A DNA stretch of 7,246 nt from Candidatus Zixiibacteriota bacterium (GTDB lineage: Bacteria > Zixibacteria > MSB-5A5 > GN15 > PGXB01): the NCBI GenBank assembly GCA_003641425.1, contig QNAH01000139.1, positions 1-7,246 of the forward strand. Direction: 5' to 3'. A model generated the notes under the pieces. It did not search any database. It was not told where the DNA came from and saw nothing but the letters and a program-made list of their open reading frames with translations. Each line of letters begins with the position of its first letter. Position 1 is the first letter of the stretch. The position numbers and the translations under genes were made by a program. Positions 6,838-7,246 of this stretch are shown here, in pieces.

Positions 6838-7246
6838 AAAATTCTCTTATTTTATCCGTGATATATTTTATCTCATTATCTTTAAGTTCGGGGTATATCG
6901 GCAGCGAGACAATCCGTTCCGACATCCGTTCTGTCACAGGCAGTGCCCCGGATTTAAAACCGGCATCCAGATAACCCTTCTGTTTATGAACCGGAATCGG
7001 GTAATGAATGAGAGTCGGAATGCCGTTATCTTTCAAAAAATTCTGCAGTTTATCCCGCTGTTCGACTTCAATAACAAACTGGTGATAGACCTGATATGAA
7101 TTATCAGGTTCAGCCGGCATAACAACCGGCAGTCCGGCGAGTGATTGCCGATATTTGCGGGCGATATCGTTCCGGGCCTCGTTCCACTGAGAAAGATATT
7201 TCAATTTTACATCGAGCACCGCTCCCTGGATACCGTCCATACGGGC
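6827..7246 (-). CDS. DegT/DnrJ/EryC1/StrS-family sugar aminotransferase, C-terminal part (5' end outside window)
   Basis: This is a PLP-dependent aminotransferase that would convert a keto-sugar nucleotide to an amino-sugar nucleotide in the cytoplasm. Only about 139 C-terminal codons are visible; the family is usually 360-400 residues, so the PLP-binding lysine lies outside the window. The reading frame continues through the right edge (Ala-Arg before the first visible Met), so that Met is internal. Seen in the sequence: the dimer/active-site segment RMDGIQGAVLDVKL, the YHQFVIEV strand, the GIPTLIHYPIPVHKQ motif and the C-terminal PVTERMSERIVSLPIYPEL block. The HYPxPxHxQ form is what I associate with enzymes aminating the C3 keto position of dTDP-sugars (QdtB/FdtB/DesV/TylB type) rather than C4 enzymes; this is an inference from family memory. 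Its last 11 bases overlap the start of the downstream GT-C gene, so the two are probably translationally coupled. The family call is secure; the substrate is not. Confidence 0.93.
   Translation of the reverse strand, partial: ARMDGIQGAVLDVKLKYLSQWNEARNDIARKYRQSLAGLPVVMPAEPDNSYQVYHQFVIEVEQRDKLQNFLKDNGIPTLIHYPIPVHKQKGYLDAGFKSGALPVTERMSERIVSLPIYPELKDNEIKYITDKIREFFAA
6844..6848 (-). promoter_or_regulatory. Weak ribosome binding site for the TTG-started GT-C gene
   Basis: On the minus strand AAGAG lies six bases before a TTG codon at 6837-6835, inside the end of the aminotransferase gene. An in-frame TAA at 6849-6847 closes the frame just upstream, and no ATG or GTG follows for a long way into the first membrane helix. 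This makes the TTG the only practical start. The Shine-Dalgarno match is weak, so re-initiation by ribosomes finishing the overlapping aminotransferase gene may supply most of the translation. Confidence 0.5.

Overview
The window is a densely packed, one-directional stretch of a cell-surface glycan or glycosylation locus. All six genes lie on the minus strand and are read from right to left. Two are cut by the window edges. I see no gene on the plus strand, no RNA gene, no mobile element, no CRISPR array and no convincing promoter or terminator. The largest non-coding gap is 53 bases, so the window probably shows the interior of one longer operon.

In order of transcription: (1) the C-terminal third of a DegT/DnrJ/EryC1/StrS sugar aminotransferase (6827 to beyond 7246); (2) a 708-residue GT-C-type membrane glycosyltransferase with a C-terminal TPR-like tail (4711-6837); (3) a GT2 polyprenyl-phosphate glycosyltransferase with two C-terminal membrane helices, of the GtrB/ArnC/CsbB type (3760-4695); (4) an 811-residue YfhO-family polytopic membrane protein (1271-3706); (5) a compact GT2 enzyme closely resembling polyprenol-phosphate mannose synthase (549-1274); (6) the N-terminal part of a WbbL/rhamnosyltransferase-like GT2 enzyme starting at GTG (545 to before position 1).

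The genes fit a common logic. The aminotransferase would make an amino-deoxy sugar nucleotide. The two polyprenyl-phosphate glycosyltransferases would load sugars onto the lipid carrier on the cytoplasmic face. The GT-C enzyme and the YfhO protein are the type of membrane enzyme that uses such lipid-linked sugars on the outer face. The last GT2 would extend a glycan in the cytoplasm. Genes 3 and 4 together recall the Bacillus csbB-yfhO pair. No flippase or polymerase is visible, and the sugar and acceptor identities cannot be read from the sequence.

Taxonomy is uncertain. The base composition is intermediate, operon packing is tight, TTG and GTG starts are frequent, and Shine-Dalgarno sites range from weak to strong. 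All are bacterial. The protein style (YfhO proteins, GT-C enzymes with TPR tails, DPM1-like GT2 enzymes) would suit an uncultivated bacterium of the FCB group or a related phylum such as Zixibacteria, but that is a guess from familiarity. No ribosomal or marker gene is present to settle it.
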